Origin: JAADJA01 sp963840975 | GTDB lineage: Bacteria; Bacteroidota; Bacteroidia; Bacteroidales; JAADJA01 | Assembly: GCA_963840975.1 (NCBI GenBank) | Contig: CAWJBC010000014.1 | Location: 53,211-117,210 of the forward strand | Direction: 5' to 3' | Length of the DNA stretch: 64,000 bases | Shown here: piece by piece, positions 1 to 9,438 of the stretch | How positions within the stretch are numbered: the stretch's first letter is position 1 | Layout: every line of letters begins with the position of its first letter | Made by a program: the position numbers and the translations under genes | Notes under the pieces: generated by a model | What the model saw: the letters and a program-made list of their open reading frames with translations, nothing else | What the model was told of the DNA's origin: nothing | Database searches by the model: none

Positions 1-1887
1 TCCTTCGAAAGCCAGAACAAGGTTACCCTTTTCTTCCATTTTGTTTCTTTTCCTTTTGACAGTCATTTCGATATAATCTCCATCATGAAAATCCTGAATT
101 ATTAACTCGGGACTCTTTTGAAACATTCCTGCCAGCATCAACGAATAATAGCCGTTGGCAGCAAATTCATCCGATAAGTTTGCCTGTCCTGATAATGAAT
201 ATTTTTCATCATCCGAAAAAACACTATTACCGATCGTTCTTTCAAACCCGAATTTTGCCGTTAGCTTTTCGTGCCAGTCTGATTGGTTCTTCAAACGAAT
301 GACAAAATTATGGTTTACGTTATTTTTATAAAGTGTATCCCGTTGATACATAATTTCATAATCCCGAGCACAGCTATCAACATAGTTGCATAGCCAGTCG
401 GTATTACGTCCCGGAGTTGAAAAAACAAGAATGCTTTTACCACTTTTTAAAATAGTCTCATTATCGGCATCAATCATCCAAAGATATTTAAGCGGTCTGT
501 CAGTGTTGCTGAAAGTCAGCACATCTGGATAATATCTTTCAAAATCGTTGTAGTAATAATGCTTGTATGCAACATAGCTAAGTCCGTAAGCCATGCCATT
601 TGCAATCATCCCGCCCGACAACCAGGTATTTTGAATCAGTAAATACTCGTCGGGTGAAATGTTATTTTCTATAAAATCCGCTGTGAGTATATTATCGTAA
701 TTGTATTTTTGTTTTCCCAGGTAAGGTTTATATAAAAAAGATACCGGAATATAAACAAGATACATCAAAAGCAATACAAAGGCAACATTGGTGTAGCGTA
801 GCGGAAAAATTCTCCGCCCGGATTTTAATAAAACATAAGTTGTAAAGCCGGTGAGGCTGACAACAGGAATAATATAATATTCCTTATAATGTTTGGCTGT
901 GATGAGCGTCCCGATCAGTACAACACCCATCAGGGTTATGAAGAACAGAAACTCCTTTTTCAGATATTTGCGGATAGCAGGTTTCAGTAATAAAAATATA
1001 AGGGCAACCAAAGTTATTCCGGCTACTATGGTGAATGAAAAGTTCCACTTGTAAATCAATATGATATTCTGCCAAAAAATGGCCGGGTTAAAAATTTGTT
1101 CTGATCCCCCGCCATACAATCCATCATGTTTTATAATGGAAGTGATAAAGCTTCTAAAATACCCGAACTTATTAAAAACCGGCAAAAATAATATAACTGA
1201 TGAAACAGCAAGAGTAAGGATGTAAATCAGCCGCTCCCTGATTTTGGGAATAAGAATGAGTGGTATAATAAGGATTGGGAGAAAATTGAACTTGGTTACA
1301 AATCCAATTGCAATTATAATTCCTGAATGAATGGCGAATTTTCTGGCTGAATAATTTTCGGAATAAAAATATTTAACACAAAACCCTGTAAAAGCTATTG
1401 CAACAAGCGATAACATTCTGTCAGGGATATAGCGGCAGGGTAAGTCAATTAGAAAAATGTTCACCAAAAGCGACGATTGCAAAATCACAGCGCCGATAAT
1501 ATCATTTTCATTTTTTAGCACCAATTTACCCAACCAAACCAGGATGATGGCTGAAATTAAGGTGAGGTAAAAAGAGGAAACCGTTAAATAGAATTCCGGG
1601 CGGGAAATAACATCATCAACTATGGGACCCTGTCCTGCAATCAAATGGGTGAAAAGAATAAAAATTCCGGTCAGAACCTGGAAGGGAGTTCCCGGATGGT
1701 CAATATGTCCGATTCTGGAAAATTCGAGGGTGGCACAGTTTAGCCCATTTAGTAAATAGATGTAATCAGGATCAATTCTTGAAATAAAAAACGGACCGGA
1801 TATCCTTAGTAAAATCATGCTCCAGATGATAACGATTCCGGGAATGATGTATATCCAACTTTGTTTTAAGTTCAGGGATCTAATCAT
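1..1887 (-). CDS. Polytopic membrane glycosyltransferase-like protein (3' end outside window)
   Basis: An open frame runs without a stop from ATG at 1887 to the left window edge (629 codons), so the C-terminus is missing. The N-terminal two thirds are hydrophobic, with about ten likely membrane segments. A hydrophilic, probably periplasmic domain follows from about residue 400. The first long loop holds an acidic patch near residues 25-50 followed by GHIDHPGTPFQ, a layout typical of GT-C enzymes (PMT/ArnT/GT39-like) that use a polyprenyl-phosphate sugar. It starts 12 bases after the methyltransferase-GT2 fusion ends, so the two are probably co-transcribed. That neighbour could make the lipid-linked sugar donor used here. 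Coding is secure; the GT-C assignment rests on architecture only, and the substrate is unknown. Confidence 0.7.
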   Translation of the reverse strand, partial: MIRSLNLKQSWIYIIPGIVIIWSMILLRISGPFFISRIDPDYIYLLNGLNCATLEFSRIGHIDHPGTPFQVLTGIFILFTHLIAGQGPIVDDVISRPEFYLTVSSFYLTLISAIILVWLGKLVLKNENDIIGAVILQSSLLVNIFLIDLPCRYIPDRMLSLVAIAFTGFCVKYFYSENYSARKFAIHSGIIIAIGFVTKFNFLPILIIPLILIPKIRERLIYILTLAVSSVILFLPVFNKFGYFRSFITSIIKHDGLYGGGSEQIFNPAIFWQNIILIYKWNFSFTIVAGITLVALIFLLLKPAIRKYLKKEFLFFITLMGVVLIGTLITAKHYKEYYIIPVVSLTGFTTYVLLKSGRRIFPLRYTNVAFVLLLMYLVYIPVSFLYKPYLGKQKYNYDNILTADFIENNISPDEYLLIQNTWLSGGMIANGMAYGLSYVAYKHYYYNDFERYYPDVLTFSNTDRPLKYLWMIDADNETILKSGKSILVFSTPGRNTDWLCNYVDSCARDYEIMYQRDTLYKNNVNHNFVIRLKNQSDWHEKLTAKFGFERTIGNSVFSDDEKYSLSGQANLSDEFAANGYYSLMLAGMFQKSPELIIQDFHDGDYIEMTVKRKRNKMEEKGNLVLAFEG

Positions 1888-1899
1888 ATTCCACTAAAA

Positions 1900-3321
1900 T
1901 TATGAAATAAATTTTATTTTCCGGGCAGCAAACATACTCATCCTTATCAACAGCCAGCCATGTTTAAACCGGCTGATTTGGGTGGAACCGTATTCCCTGT
2001 CGCGATAACGCACTATTACTTCCACTATCTTTAAATTTAATTTGGCTGCACCGAAAAGCAAGTCGAAATCACCAAAAGGATCAAATTCGCCAAAGTATTT
2101 CCGGTTCGCTTTTATCAAATTATAGTGATTCCTGAACAATACTTTTGTTCCGCAAAGCGTATCTTTTAGCTTTTGACCCAATAAAAAAGAAAAAAACAAA
2201 CCGAAGAATTTATTCCCCACATAATTTAAAAAGCGCATCGCTTCTTTTTCCATTGGATAAACCAGCCGGCAACCGTTGATGAATTCACCCTTATTATTTG
2301 CCAATGCGTCATAAAACTTGTACATATCTTCGGGAGGAGTGGTCAGGTCGGCGTCGAGTATCATCAGGATGTCGCCGGTGGCTGCATCAAAAGCCTCCCT
2401 AACAGCATTTCCTTTTCCCTTGCCGCTTTGTTTCATCACCTTGATATCCATATCGGGATATGATTGCTTTACGCGCAGCATTTCTTCGTATGTTCCGTCA
2501 CTGGAATTCCCTTCAATGAATATGAATTCCTGGTGAGTTCCAAAATCCGGGGTCTTTTTTATCGCGTTTTCAATGTTGCCTCGCTCATTTCGTGCCGGAA
2601 CAACAATCGAAACCGAATATGATCCTTTCGACATTGCCACTGGTCGGGCAGATATAAAATTGATCAGGTTCAATTGGTTGATACCCGGTAGGTTGGCAAT
2701 AAAACCATTAAATATAGTGTGGATAATGGGAATGTATTTTGGAACCAATATTTTCCTGTCAACCTTTATGATTTCAAAATTCTCCAATTCGAGAAGGTTC
2801 TGAATATCTCTTACCGATAGCCAGTTTTGCAGTGGTTGTTTAGCCTTGATTCTTAGAGACTCCCCAAGACGCATCACCGGCTCCCAAAAAAAGTTATAGG
2901 TCGAAATAATGATCTTGGTTTCGTGACTGACTACTTTTTTCAGGTTTTTGAAAACAGTTTGGATATCCCATAAAGAACTGAGTAAATCGGAAATTATCAC
3001 ATAATCAAATTTCCCGTTGTAACTGAAATCATTGGCATCAGAATGGATAAATTCGAGTTTGGGATACTTACCCCTTGCGATATCCAACATTTTTTCCGAA
3101 AAATCTATGCCCACGCCGTATGAAGGTTTTACTGCGTTCAATAGGTCACCTGTTCCGCAACCCAGTTCTAAAACACTTGATCCTTCAGGAATTATAAATG
3201 AAAAATGTTTTTCAAGGATTTTATGATAAAAGCGGTTTCTTTTTTTCCATTTGTCCCGGTCATGGGCAAGCTCATCAAAATAACTCGACAACGTTTCTTT
3301 ACCATTCATTGAGTAATGCAA
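1900..3321 (-). CDS. Fusion of SAM methyltransferase and GT2 glycosyltransferase
   Basis: 473 residues with two domains. Residues about 1-200 are a class I SAM-dependent methyltransferase: VLELGCGTGDLL is motif I, with an acidic residue (GIDFSEKM) ending strand 2. Residues about 235-473 are a GT-A family 2 glycosyltransferase of the dolichyl/polyprenyl-phosphate sugar synthase type: SIVVPARNERGNI opens the domain, and ILDADLTTPPED carries the metal-binding DxD. The tail ends with a basic, hydrophobic segment. The start at 3321 is an ATG; a second ATG at 3309 is possible. It is followed 12 bases later by the membrane glycosyltransferase. Cytoplasmic, probably acting at the inner membrane in glycan or lipid-linked sugar synthesis. 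The fusion is clear in one uninterrupted frame; the exact sugar and methyl acceptor are unknown. Confidence 0.85.
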   Translation of the reverse strand: MHYSMNGKETLSSYFDELAHDRDKWKKRNRFYHKILEKHFSFIIPEGSSVLELGCGTGDLLNAVKPSYGVGIDFSEKMLDIARGKYPKLEFIHSDANDFSYNGKFDYVIISDLLSSLWDIQTVFKNLKKVVSHETKIIISTYNFFWEPVMRLGESLRIKAKQPLQNWLSVRDIQNLLELENFEIIKVDRKILVPKYIPIIHTIFNGFIANLPGINQLNLINFISARPVAMSKGSYSVSIVVPARNERGNIENAIKKTPDFGTHQEFIFIEGNSSDGTYEEMLRVKQSYPDMDIKVMKQSGKGKGNAVREAFDAATGDILMILDADLTTPPEDMYKFYDALANNKGEFINGCRLVYPMEKEAMRFLNYVGNKFFGLFFSFLLGQKLKDTLCGTKVLFRNHYNLIKANRKYFGEFDPFGDFDLLFGAAKLNLKIVEVIVRYRDREYGSTQISRFKHGWLLIRMSMFAARKIKFIS

Positions 3322-3435
3322 TATCAGCGATTATTGCTGCGAAAGTAACATTTTTAAGATTAATTCGGGACATAAAACATCTAAAGGTTATACATCCTGT
3401 AAGCTTTGACGATTGGAATTGTGTTTAGTAAAAGA

Positions 3436-4731
3436 TCAAATGATCTCTGCCACAACAAAAGTACTTCCACCTACAAAGATCAGGTCTTTTGTGCCGGCTT
3501 CGTTTCTGGCAGCCTTATATGCCTCATGAACAGAGGGATATGAGCGACCCGCCAGACCAACTTTGTTGCACATCTGCCTGAGTTCTTCCTGGTCTTTTCC
3601 TCGGGGAATATCGGCTTTACAAAAATAATAAGTTGCCTTTCGGGGTAAGAGTTTCAAAATCTTTTCGATTTCCTTGTCCTGAACAAAACCGAGGACAATG
3701 TGCAGTTTTTTGTAAGAAATCGCATTCAAACCGGAAACTACTTCCCTTATTCCGTCGAGGTTGTGCCCAATGTCGCAAATCGTAAGAGGGTCCTTGCTCA
3801 GGGTTTGCCATCGTCCCTGAAAACCGTTAAGTTTCCTCACATTTGACATTCCGTTAAATATATGATCGTCGGTTATCAAGTAACCTGAGTTTTGAAGGAT
3901 ATCTATTACTTGCACTGAGGTTATGATATTTTTAATCTGATATGTTCCGGTTAAGCTGCATTTAAGGTTTTGCAGGTAGAGCTTATTTTCCTTCATCACA
4001 TTCATCGAAATAAAGGAATTGGTTCCAACATTTTTATTAATATTGGCTAAAGAGAACTTTTCGTCCGCCAAAAATAATTTGGCTTGCCGGGTTTTTACAA
4101 CTTCCCGGAAAACGGTCAATACATTTTCCTGGGTTTCGCCGATGACAACAGGTACATTTTGTTTGATGATCCCGGCTTTTTCCGTTGCGATCTTCTCAAC
4201 CGTATCACCTAAAAATTGACTGTGGTCATAACCGATATTCGTGATAACGGAAAGAATTGAATTAACAACATTGGTCGAGTCGAGCCGTCCGCCCATTCCG
4301 GTTTCTATTACGGCAATATCCACGTTTTCCTCAGCAAAGTAATGAACCGCCATTCCAAAAGTGTATTCAAAAAAGGATGGTTGAATGGATTCGAATGATT
4401 TTTGATTGGATTTGACAAATTTGATTACTCCTGACTTAGGAATTTTTTTCCCGTTTATCCTGATCCTTTCTCTGAAATCGCGCAAATGCGGTGAAGTGTA
4501 CAATCCTGTTTTGTATCCGGCAGTCTGCAATATTGCTGCGACCATATTCGATACTGATCCTTTTCCATTGGTTCCTGCAATATGTACCGACGGGAATTTC
4601 TTTTCAGGATTACCCAACAGTTGACACAAGCGGAGCGTATTATCCAGATTGGCTTTGTATGCTGCACCGCCGATTCGCTGAAACATGGGAAGACGGGCAA
4701 ATAAATAATCAAGAGTCTGCTGATAATTCAT
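3436..4731 (-). CDS. folC: Bifunctional dihydrofolate/folylpolyglutamate synthase
   Basis: 431 residues, the usual length for FolC. It adds glutamate to dihydropteroate and folates in the cytoplasm using ATP. The Mur-ligase P-loop is visible as AGTNGKGSVSN near residue 55. The second nucleotide/metal region is AVIETGMGGRLDSTN, and the C-terminal domain contains DIGHNLDG, the typical DxxHN motif. Its ATG directly abuts the stop codon of the tonB-type gene upstream (4731/4732), so it is the last gene of an exbB-exbD-tonB-folC transcription unit. There are no anomalies in length or motifs. The functional link with TonB is probably only shared transcription. Confidence 0.93.
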   Translation of the reverse strand: MNYQQTLDYLFARLPMFQRIGGAAYKANLDNTLRLCQLLGNPEKKFPSVHIAGTNGKGSVSNMVAAILQTAGYKTGLYTSPHLRDFRERIRINGKKIPKSGVIKFVKSNQKSFESIQPSFFEYTFGMAVHYFAEENVDIAVIETGMGGRLDSTNVVNSILSVITNIGYDHSQFLGDTVEKIATEKAGIIKQNVPVVIGETQENVLTVFREVVKTRQAKLFLADEKFSLANINKNVGTNSFISMNVMKENKLYLQNLKCSLTGTYQIKNIITSVQVIDILQNSGYLITDDHIFNGMSNVRKLNGFQGRWQTLSKDPLTICDIGHNLDGIREVVSGLNAISYKKLHIVLGFVQDKEIEKILKLLPRKATYYFCKADIPRGKDQEELRQMCNKVGLAGRSYPSVHEAYKAARNEAGTKDLIFVGGSTFVVAEII

Positions 4732-5511
4732 TTAGTTCTTTACAACAAAATGATAGGTTATGGTTCCTCTCTGCACCTCTGCTGCATCCGGATTGGCATT
4801 GAAAATTGCTTGTTTGGCTGCTTGTTCTGCCAGACTGCGCAAAGTGGCATCTGTAGTATTTGAACCTTTATCAATGGCTAATGCTTTTACCACTTTTCCG
4901 TACTTATCAACATCAATTTGTACCACTACTGTTCCATTTTCTTTAAATGAACTGGATGGTTTGGGCAGGTATTTGGGCGATCTGCCCGCCAGGCTGAAGG
5001 AAAGTCCACCACCCGAACCGCCTGTTCCTGAATAATTATCGGAATCTGCAGTTCCGTTTGGGTTGCCCTGATCACCGGGTGTTTGTGTTATTCCTTCACC
5101 GGATGAGCCATTTGATGGTGAGCTTTTACCTTTGTACATAGCAGCAGGGTTCACTTTGGGTTCCTCTTTGACAATCGGCTTTATTTCAGATTCAGTAACC
5201 TTTTTTTCTTTGCTTTTTTCGGGCCGCGGTTTTTCCACTATCGCCGATTCTTCAGTGTCTTGCGTAACTATTTCTTCTTCGGTATCCTGACGTGAGGGTG
5301 GGGGACGAACTTCTTCCTCAACCCTGGGTGGTGTTTCGGGTTGCACATCACCCTGACCTTCTTCGCTAACCCCCAGGTTCACTTCAACTCCTCCTTCGCC
5401 CGGAAGTGGCAACGGTGTTGAGAATCCTAAAAATATTAAAAGAATCAGCAATGCACCATGAAACAGCACTGTACCGATGATTCCCTTGTATTTATCTTTC
5501 TTTAATTCCAC
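4732..5511 (-). CDS. tonB: TonB-family energy transducer
   Basis: 259 residues with a short basic N-terminus, one membrane segment at about residues 10-30, then a long low-complexity periplasmic stretch rich in Pro, Glu, Lys, Ser and Gly. It ends in a C-terminal TonB/TolA-like domain (about 175-259) containing GTVVVQIDVDKYGKV, the usual TonB-C core. TonB links the proton-driven ExbBD motor to outer-membrane receptors. It follows exbD by 56 bases and abuts folC, so it belongs to the same operon. The missing YP motif means it could be TolA-like or a Bacteroidota TonB variant; the domain order fits TonB better. Confidence 0.85.
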   Translation of the reverse strand: MELKKDKYKGIIGTVLFHGALLILLIFLGFSTPLPLPGEGGVEVNLGVSEEGQGDVQPETPPRVEEEVRPPPSRQDTEEEIVTQDTEESAIVEKPRPEKSKEKKVTESEIKPIVKEEPKVNPAAMYKGKSSPSNGSSGEGITQTPGDQGNPNGTADSDNYSGTGGSGGGLSFSLAGRSPKYLPKPSSSFKENGTVVVQIDVDKYGKVVKALAIDKGSNTTDATLRSLAEQAAKQAIFNANPDAAEVQRGTITYHFVVKN

Positions 5512-5567
5512 TTAAAAACTCGTAAAGTTAAAATTTTCACCCGGATTTTCCTTTGATGAAAATCCTT

Positions 5568-5984
5568 TTATTTCTTAGGACTTGTCGCCATGATGACTTT
5601 ATGTTTGGCGCCGAATTGTTTATTTATACTATTCACGATATCAATAATATTAACGACATACTGAACGGGAATATTTTTATCAGCTTCGAGCCTGATTGAA
5701 ACACTTTCCTGTCCTGCTAATTTTTCGAGCAACCCTGATTCAAGTGAAGTTTCATTTACCTGAATACCCTGCAAAAAGTACTCAAGATTTTGATTGATCG
5801 AAACGATCACTTTGGGCGGTTGTTCAATTGTCCGGCTATTGCTCGCAGGCAATAACAATTTAATAGCATTGGGCGCCACCAGTGTTGACGTAAGCATGAA
5901 AAAGATCAGCAACAGGAAAACCAGGTCCGACATGGATGCCATGCTGAAATCTATTTTTCTTTTATTTCTTGTTTGTATTGCCAT
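5568..5984 (-). CDS. exbD: ExbD/TolR-family biopolymer transport protein
   Basis: 138 residues. A basic cytoplasmic N-terminus (TRNKRKIDFSMASMSD) leads into one membrane helix with the conserved Asp in SMSDLVFLLLIFFMLTS, which in this family carries protons. A periplasmic domain of about 95 residues follows. Together with the ExbB-like protein 37 bases upstream it would form the inner-membrane motor that energises the TonB-type protein encoded downstream. Length and motif placement are normal for ExbD/TolR. TolR is the alternative, but the adjacent TonB gene favours ExbD. Confidence 0.9.
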   Translation of the reverse strand: MAIQTRNKRKIDFSMASMSDLVFLLLIFFMLTSTLVAPNAIKLLLPASNSRTIEQPPKVIVSINQNLEYFLQGIQVNETSLESGLLEKLAGQESVSIRLEADKNIPVQYVVNIIDIVNSINKQFGAKHKVIMATSPKK

Positions 5985-6021
5985 TGTACCATCTGTGGTT
6001 TAGATCAAGTCTCCGTTTAAA

Positions 6022-6735
6022 CTATTTTTTTGCAGGTTCATGCAAAACATCCATAAATTCTGTTGCTCTTGCTTCCAGTAAAAAAACCAGTTTTTCAATT
6101 CTTGCCACCAGAATATTGTAACATATATAAGCGATTATACCTACAATCAATCCGCCGATAGTGGTTACCATAGCCTGGTAAATACCTGTAGAGAGCAATT
6201 GGATGTCAATATTATTTCCTGCCATTGACATGTCGTAAAATGCCTTTACCATGCCGATGACGGTGCCGAGGAAACCCAGCATAGGAGCCGCACCTGATAT
6301 GGTCGCCAATCCTGCAATGTTTTTTTCAAGTCGCGAAACTTCCAGCTTGCCGATATTTTCTATGGCAGTATTGATGTCGCTGAGAGGTCGCCCAATCCGG
6401 GATAACCCTTTTTCGATCATTCGTGCAATGGGTGATTGGTTATGTTTACAAAGTGTAACAGCCGAATCAATTCTTCCCTCATGGATAAAATCGCGAATGT
6501 TGTTCATGAAGTTTTTCTCTTCTTTTGAGCTTCGGTTGATGGCTAAAAATCTTTCGATAAAAATATAGATAGCAATGACAGAAAAAATCCCCAGGATCAA
6601 CATTATCCATCCCCCTTTTGAGGCAAGGTCCCACATGGACAAACTCAGTGTTCCCTGATTTCCGGCCGCCTGATTCACGGCTCCCTGAGCCAACTGTCCT
6701 GTTTCCGTAATTTGCAATAAAATCATTGATAACAT
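6022..6735 (-). CDS. exbB: MotA/TolQ/ExbB proton channel family protein
   Basis: 237 residues. It has an N-terminal hydrophobic or cleavable segment, a first core helix at about residues 35-60 (GGWIMLILGIFSVIAIYIFIER), a cytoplasmic middle with a helical stalk, and two further helices. One of these carries LGFLGTVIGMVKAF and the other GGLIVGIIAYICY, the standard ExbB/TolQ signature. It is the first gene of the leftward exbB-exbD-tonB-folC unit. The start at 6735 gives MLSMILLQ; ATG at 6726 is an equally good choice. The 286 bases upstream (6736-7021) show no gene and no convincing promoter motif. Confidence 0.9.
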   Translation of the reverse strand: MLSMILLQITETGQLAQGAVNQAAGNQGTLSLSMWDLASKGGWIMLILGIFSVIAIYIFIERFLAINRSSKEEKNFMNNIRDFIHEGRIDSAVTLCKHNQSPIARMIEKGLSRIGRPLSDINTAIENIGKLEVSRLEKNIAGLATISGAAPMLGFLGTVIGMVKAFYDMSMAGNNIDIQLLSTGIYQAMVTTIGGLIVGIIAYICYNILVARIEKLVFLLEARATEFMDVLHEPAKK

Positions 6736-7021
6736 ATTAAATATGATTAATTTAAAAAAGTAAAATTACTGTAATACAAAGTTTGGGTATATGTCTTGCG
6801 TCAGATTTGTTAACAGTTTTTTGTTAATATAGTGATAATAGAGACCAGTTTTGTGCTGCCAGAAAATAATTGTAGGTTGAGATTGCTACTTGTCATTTCA
6901 GATGGTTGAATTTAACTTTATTATTGAACGCCTGACTAACACTAACAGGAGGCTTGATATTTTTTGACAATGAAACGAAAGGCTGTCATGTTTATTATAT
7001 CGGGTTTAATTACCATCTGTT

Positions 7022-8077
7022 TTATTTGATGACGATCAATCCCCCGCAACTATCCTTCAGTGCACCTGTGACCGATGAAAGTGTATTGATTTCGTTTCGC
7101 CATCTCAGTACGCCAAGAAAAGCAAATATGAGGGCTTCCTTAAAATCAATTATTTCAGGTTCAGGCACGATTACATCGGAAGGAATTTTTGATTTTAAAA
7201 GGTCAATCAGAAATTGATTCCTGGCTCCTCCGCCGGTGATGAGTAGCTTGCCAATAGGAAAAGTATTGATCACTGCTGTTATTTGTGTTGCAATATGTTC
7301 TGTAACCGTTCTGAGCTTATTTTCGATCAGATCGTTATGTGCGTTCAGTAATGGGATAAAGTTCCTGTCAATCCATTCCCTTCCTAATGATTTGGGAGGA
7401 ATAGCCTTATAGTAATCAAGCCGGTTGAATTGATCAAGGAGGGATGAATTGATAACCCCTTTCGAGGCAATAGAACCGTTTTTATCAAACTTGTAACCGG
7501 CTAATGAAGCCAGATGATTCAATCCGATATTGACCGGGCAAATATCGAACGCAATGCGTCTGCCGTTTTGTTCAAATGAAATATTTCCAATACCTCCGAG
7601 ATTCAGGCAATATTCGTAGTTGTAAAAAATTAATCGGTCGCCTATCGGAACCAGGGGCGCTCCCTGCCCGCCAAGCGCCACATCCAGTGACCGGAAATCA
7701 AAAACAACAGGCAATCCTGTGATGGCTGATATAGCATTTCCATCACCTATTTGCAATGTAAATCCTTTTTCAGGCTGATGAAAAATAGTATGACCGTGAG
7801 AGGCAATGAAATCAGGTTTCAATTTATTGGAATTGATGAACCTTTTAGTGATCTGACCCAAATATTTTCCATATTCGGAATTAGTTCTGGCCAGGGTTTC
7901 AGCATCCGCTAGCATCAGGTTTGTCAGTTTATTTACCCACTGGGGAGGATATTCAATGGTTTCTGCTTTTATAATATCGAATTGCCATTTCTTTCTGAAA
8001 CTGAACTTACAGAATGCAATATCCACTCCATCAAGTGAAGTGCCCGACATCAACCCAATTACTTTGTAAGTATCCAT
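7022..8077 (-). CDS. anmK: Anhydro-N-acetylmuramic acid kinase
   Basis: 351 residues. AnmK opens and phosphorylates 1,6-anhydro-MurNAc from peptidoglycan turnover, giving MurNAc-6-phosphate in the cytoplasm. The sugar-kinase phosphate loop GLMSGTSLDGVD is at residues 8-19, the ADP-binding LLITGGGARN is near residue 285, and the central segment NLGGIGNIS is typical of the family. The ATG overlaps the murF stop by one base (8077), so the two are translationally coupled. The pairing joins wall recycling to wall synthesis. A NamZ-like muramidase gene also lies in this window at about 57 kb but is not linked to it. Confidence 0.93.
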   Translation of the reverse strand: MDTYKVIGLMSGTSLDGVDIAFCKFSFRKKWQFDIIKAETIEYPPQWVNKLTNLMLADAETLARTNSEYGKYLGQITKRFINSNKLKPDFIASHGHTIFHQPEKGFTLQIGDGNAISAITGLPVVFDFRSLDVALGGQGAPLVPIGDRLIFYNYEYCLNLGGIGNISFEQNGRRIAFDICPVNIGLNHLASLAGYKFDKNGSIASKGVINSSLLDQFNRLDYYKAIPPKSLGREWIDRNFIPLLNAHNDLIENKLRTVTEHIATQITAVINTFPIGKLLITGGGARNQFLIDLLKSKIPSDVIVPEPEIIDFKEALIFAFLGVLRWRNEINTLSSVTGALKDSCGGLIVIK

Positions 8078-9369
8078 TAGAGAAGTTTGACGATTTTTTC
8101 CAATTGCATTTTGCGCGAACCTTTTAAGAGTATTGTAGAACCTTTAATTGGATTCTCTTTCAGGTATTTTTCCAAATGATAAGTGGATGCAAAGCTAATG
8201 AATGCTCCTGATTTATTCACTTCGTAAAAAATGGGACCCACCAGAAATGTTTTTATAAATCCAAGTTGCTTTATCAACTCAATCAAATCGGCATGTTCGT
8301 TAAGAGCTTCATTGCCAAGTTCAAACATATCGCCAAGAATCAGGATTTTATTTTGGTAATTACTTTCTGCAAAGTTCTCTATGGACGCCTTCATACTCGA
8401 AGGATTGGCATTGTAAGCGTCGAGAATTAGTGTGTTGTCAGAAGTTTTGGTGAGCTGCGAACGGTTGTTCGATGGCTCGTACGACTCAATTGCTGATTGG
8501 ATATCTATAGGAGAAATTTTAAAGTATAACCCGATACATACGGCAGCCATCAGGTTTTCAAAATTGTACTTGCCAACAAGCTTCGATGCGATAATTATGT
8601 TTGTACCACTAACGTTACACCGGATGGTCAGGAAGGGTTGATGGGAAATGATCTCACCCGTGCAGTTGGCATTTTTTGTTCCGTATGAAAAGGAACGAAT
8701 ATTCATGGCTGCTTTTTTCAGATGTTCGTTTTCAAGATTGAGAAAGACCAATCCGTCATTTTCTCTTAGATAGCTGTATAGTTCTGTTTTTGCTTTAACC
8801 ACCCCTTCAAAACCTCCGAAACCTTCAAGATGGGCCTTGCCGACATTGGTAATTATTCCGCTATCAGGCTGGGCGATGTTGCAGAGCATGGCGATTTCAC
8901 CCTGATGGTTAGCGCCCATTTCGATTACACCGATTTCTATTTCAGGTGTAAGGGCTAACAATGTGAGCGGAACGCCGATGTGGTTGTTCAAATTACCGGA
9001 TGTGGCTAGTGTACGAAATTTTGCAGAAAGTACTCTGTTAATTAATTCTTTGGTAGTTGTTTTACCATTCGACCCTGTAATGGCAATTATTTTCAAACCA
9101 AGACTCCGCCGGTGAAATGTGGCAAGTTGCTGTAGGGTATCAAGTACGTTGTTTACCTTAATTATTCTTTCATCGGTAAACGGAACCTGCTCGTCAACAA
9201 CTGCGGAAGCGGCGCCATTTTGCAATGCCTCCATTGCGAAATCATTTCCATTAAACGACTCGCCTTTCAATGCAAAAAAGATTGCATTCTGAACAACAGT
9301 TCGTGAGTCAGTTGCAATAAACGGATGTTTTTTGAAGACTTGATAAATCCTTGAAATTTCTTCATTCAT
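8077..9369 (-). CDS. murF: UDP-N-acetylmuramoyl-tripeptide--D-alanyl-D-alanine ligase
   Basis: MurF adds D-Ala-D-Ala to the UDP-MurNAc-tripeptide in the cytoplasm. Visible features are the substrate-binding N-terminus (FIATDSRTV), the ATP P-loop AITGSNGKTTTKELI, GVIEMGANHQGEI, and the C-terminal DAYNANPSSMKAS. From ATG 9369 it has 430 residues. The same frame opens at an upstream ATG (9396), but that lies inside the terminator hairpin of the gene upstream, so 9369 (MNEEISRIY) is chosen. A TAnnTTTG-type -7 motif sits at 9376-9383, only a few bases before this ATG, which hints at a very short or absent leader. It is coupled to anmK downstream. Confidence 0.92.
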   Translation of the reverse strand: MNEEISRIYQVFKKHPFIATDSRTVVQNAIFFALKGESFNGNDFAMEALQNGAASAVVDEQVPFTDERIIKVNNVLDTLQQLATFHRRSLGLKIIAITGSNGKTTTKELINRVLSAKFRTLATSGNLNNHIGVPLTLLALTPEIEIGVIEMGANHQGEIAMLCNIAQPDSGIITNVGKAHLEGFGGFEGVVKAKTELYSYLRENDGLVFLNLENEHLKKAAMNIRSFSYGTKNANCTGEIISHQPFLTIRCNVSGTNIIIASKLVGKYNFENLMAAVCIGLYFKISPIDIQSAIESYEPSNNRSQLTKTSDNTLILDAYNANPSSMKASIENFAESNYQNKILILGDMFELGNEALNEHADLIELIKQLGFIKTFLVGPIFYEVNKSGAFISFASTYHLEKYLKENPIKGSTILLKGSRKMQLEKIVKLL

Positions 9370-9375
9370 AAGGGA

Positions 9376-9383
9376 CAAAAATA
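9376..9383 (-). promoter_or_regulatory. Candidate -7 promoter element for murF-anmK
   Basis: The minus strand reads TATTTTTG, matching the Bacteroidota TAnnTTTG -7 consensus. It overlaps the T-tract of the upstream terminator and ends 7 bases before the murF ATG. No clear -33 TTTG at proper spacing was seen, and a T-rich match can arise by chance. Confidence 0.3.
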
Positions 9384-9417
9384 AAAAAAACCCCACTCCT
9401 TATTAAGAATGGGGTTT
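9378..9417 (-). terminator. Rho-independent terminator after gldJ
   Basis: Read on the minus strand, AAACCCCATTC and GAGTGGGGTTT form a stem with a short AT-rich loop, followed at once by a run of eight T (9383-9390). It lies 20 bases past the gldJ-like stop and just before murF, so it separates the porP-gldJ unit from murF-anmK. Confidence 0.85.
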
Positions 9418-9438
9418 GCTTTATTAAAATTTAATTTC

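Noticed and set aside
9370..9396. N-terminal extension of MurF from an upstream ATG
   Set aside because: This stretch is the terminator hairpin and T-tract of the preceding gene, and it encodes only a run of hydrophobic residues not found in MurF.
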